From Crateriforma conspicua (GTDB lineage: Bacteria > Planctomycetota > Planctomycetia > Pirellulales > Pirellulaceae), in assembly GCF_007752935.1 (NCBI RefSeq), contig NZ_CP036319.1:992001-1056000 (forward strand): a stretch of DNA of 64,000 bases, read 5' to 3'. A program made the translations under genes and the position numbers. Positions within the stretch are counted from its first letter, which is position 1. Each line of letters opens with the position of its first letter. Positions 63,032 to 64,000 of this stretch are shown piece after piece. Under the pieces are notes generated by a model. It worked only from the letters and a program-made list of their open reading frames with translations, had not been told where the DNA came from and searched no databases.

Positions 63032-63841
63032 ATGCTGAAAAAAATGTTGATCGCCGGCGGGGCGTTGGCCCTGCTGTCCAGTCTTTCCATCGGTGTCCCG
63101 TTCTGGAGCTATGCCAAGTGTGGCTTCAACAGCGTCAGCACCGCAGCCAGCGACGCCATGCCGCTGGAATGGGAACTGAAGCGAGCCCGGCAAATGATCC
63201 ACGATCTGCAGCCGGAAATCGAAGCCAACGCCCATCGGATCGCCCGTGAAAAGGTGGAAACCGCGCGGCTGGCCAAGCAGTTGGACGATACCGAGTCACG
63301 GCTGGCGAAGTCCAAGAGCGACATCGCACGTCTGCACGATGACCTGCAACAAGACAGTGTCGTCTATGCGTACGGCGGCCGGACTTACACGTCCGCTCAA
63401 GTCAAAGCGGATTTGACCAACCGTGCCAAGCGACACCAAACCCGCCAAGCGACCGCGGACAAGCTGCGCCAAATGCTTTCCGCACGCGAAGCATCGTTGC
63501 AAGCGGCTCAGCAACAAATGGACGCCATGCTGAATGCCCGCCGTCAATTGGAAGTCGAAGTGGAAAACCTACAGGCCCGGATGTCTGCCCTGCGTGTCGC
63601 CCAAACCAACAGCCAGTTGAACTTGGACGACAGTCGTCTGGCCCAGACCCGCGACTTGTTGGACGAAATCGCCACTCGCATTGACGTTCAAGAAGAAACG
63701 TTGGCAGTGGACGTCGAATACTTCGGCGAAATCGATCTGGACCAACCGACCGAAGCGGATTTGGATGCTTTGGTCAGCTCGATCCTGAACGACGACCCGT
63801 CGGTCGAAGAAGAAAAGCTGGTTTCGATCCAACTGGACTGA
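63032..63841 (+). CDS. Exported coiled-coil protein of unknown function
   Basis: A 269-residue protein. The start at 63032 gives a signal/anchor segment (MLKKMLIAGGALALLSSLSI, then GVPFWSYAKCG). After a short Ser/Ala stretch, residues about 45-225 are mostly long helices with heptad-like spacing (EWELKRARQMIHDLQPEIEA, NAHRIAREKVETARLAKQLD, ARRQLEVEVENLQARMSALR). A short, acidic C-terminus follows (EEEKLVSIQLD). A small interruption, YAYGGRTYTSAQVKADLTNR, bends the coil. It is probably a membrane-anchored spacer or scaffold outside the cytoplasm. No family recognised. It is followed by a strong terminator. Confidence 0.8.
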   Translation: MLKKMLIAGGALALLSSLSIGVPFWSYAKCGFNSVSTAASDAMPLEWELKRARQMIHDLQPEIEANAHRIAREKVETARLAKQLDDTESRLAKSKSDIARLHDDLQQDSVVYAYGGRTYTSAQVKADLTNRAKRHQTRQATADKLRQMLSAREASLQAAQQQMDAMLNARRQLEVEVENLQARMSALRVAQTNSQLNLDDSRLAQTRDLLDEIATRIDVQEETLAVDVEYFGEIDLDQPTEADLDALVSSILNDDPSVEEEKLVSIQLD

Positions 63842-63859
63842 TCACCCGGCTTCAGCCGT

Positions 63860-63900
63860 GGGCGTCTGGCGGACTTGGTGCCGCCGGATGCCCTTTTTTT
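63860..63900 (+). terminator. Intrinsic terminator of the coiled-coil gene
   Basis: GGGCGTCTGGCGG (63860-63872) pairs with CCGCCGGATGCCC (63881-63893) over 13 bp (two G-T) around an 8-base loop, then seven T. It lies 19 bases past the stop. Confidence 0.9.
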
Positions 63901-64000
63901 GTGTCGGTGAAAATTGCCGGCTCATGTGCCATCGCCCACCGTCGCCGTCCATACTGAGTGAACGATCGACAACGGCGATTCGCCGTCGCGCCGGTGACGC

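Overview
The window is a stretch of chromosome from a Planctomycetota bacterium, most probably of the Pirellulaceae (Rhodopirellula-like). The signs are several secreted Cys-type sulfatases, a DUF1501 gene next to a gene of the planctomycete-specific PSD1 / cytochrome-C (DUF1549/DUF1553) type, a Gfo/Idh/MocA oxidoreductase with a Tat signal, moderately high GC, and many short secreted proteins without recognisable relatives. The placement is inference from gene content; no rRNA, tRNA or CRISPR array was found.

Layout. (1) 1-12.1 kb: a sulfated-fucan / L-fucose locus. A minus-strand operon runs from a UxaE-like sugar epimerase through an L-galactose/L-fucose dehydrogenase-like aldo/keto reductase, a zinc dehydrogenase, a TIM-barrel sugar isomerase and a FucP-type symporter to a GH29 alpha-L-fucosidase, and ends at a clear intrinsic terminator. 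A divergent AraC-type regulator faces it, and a sulfatase lies on each side. (2) 12.1-16.6 kb: a DUF1501/PSD1 pair in which the DUF1501 gene is frameshifted. (3) 16.9-33 kb: a secreted unknown with a di-heme oxidoreductase, NhaA with a His/Asp-rich loop, a LOG-family protein, small unknowns (one behind a sigma-54-like promoter), RuvX, a BamB-like lipoprotein, a HEAT/TPR protein, ThuA, RlmKL and a Yip1-family protein. (4) about 33.2-36.8 kb: an accessory island that I read as an integron cassette array without an integrase. Short unrelated genes, all on the plus strand, alternate with attC-like folded sites at about 34.1, 34.6, 35.2 and 35.9 kb, with a truncated one at 36.7 kb. Cargo: a DUF6883/DUF4926 pair (first gene frameshifted), a small membrane protein, a secreted protein with a TTG start, a ParE/RelE-type toxin-antitoxin pair and a frameshifted unknown. 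(5) 37.2-64 kb: core and metabolic genes. These are Gfo/Idh/MocA, a degenerate cyclophilin, RsmD, a phosphoesterase-LamG protein, MATE, DgkA with LptD-like, a PolB-like exonuclease, PepT, a membrane P-loop NTPase, a NagB-PIG-L fusion with a ROK kinase, a third complete-or-partial sulfatase, KdgK with an SDR, DUF4261, a second small sigma-54-linked gene and a coiled-coil exported protein with a strong terminator.

How it fits together: secreted sulfatases and the fucosidase would release L-fucose from sulfated algal polysaccharide, the symporter would import it, and the dehydrogenases would start oxidative breakdown; KdgK and its SDR serve a 2-keto-3-deoxy-sugar-acid branch, and the NagB/ROK pair handles amino sugars. 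The cassette island is the part least like the rest and the best candidate for something undescribed.
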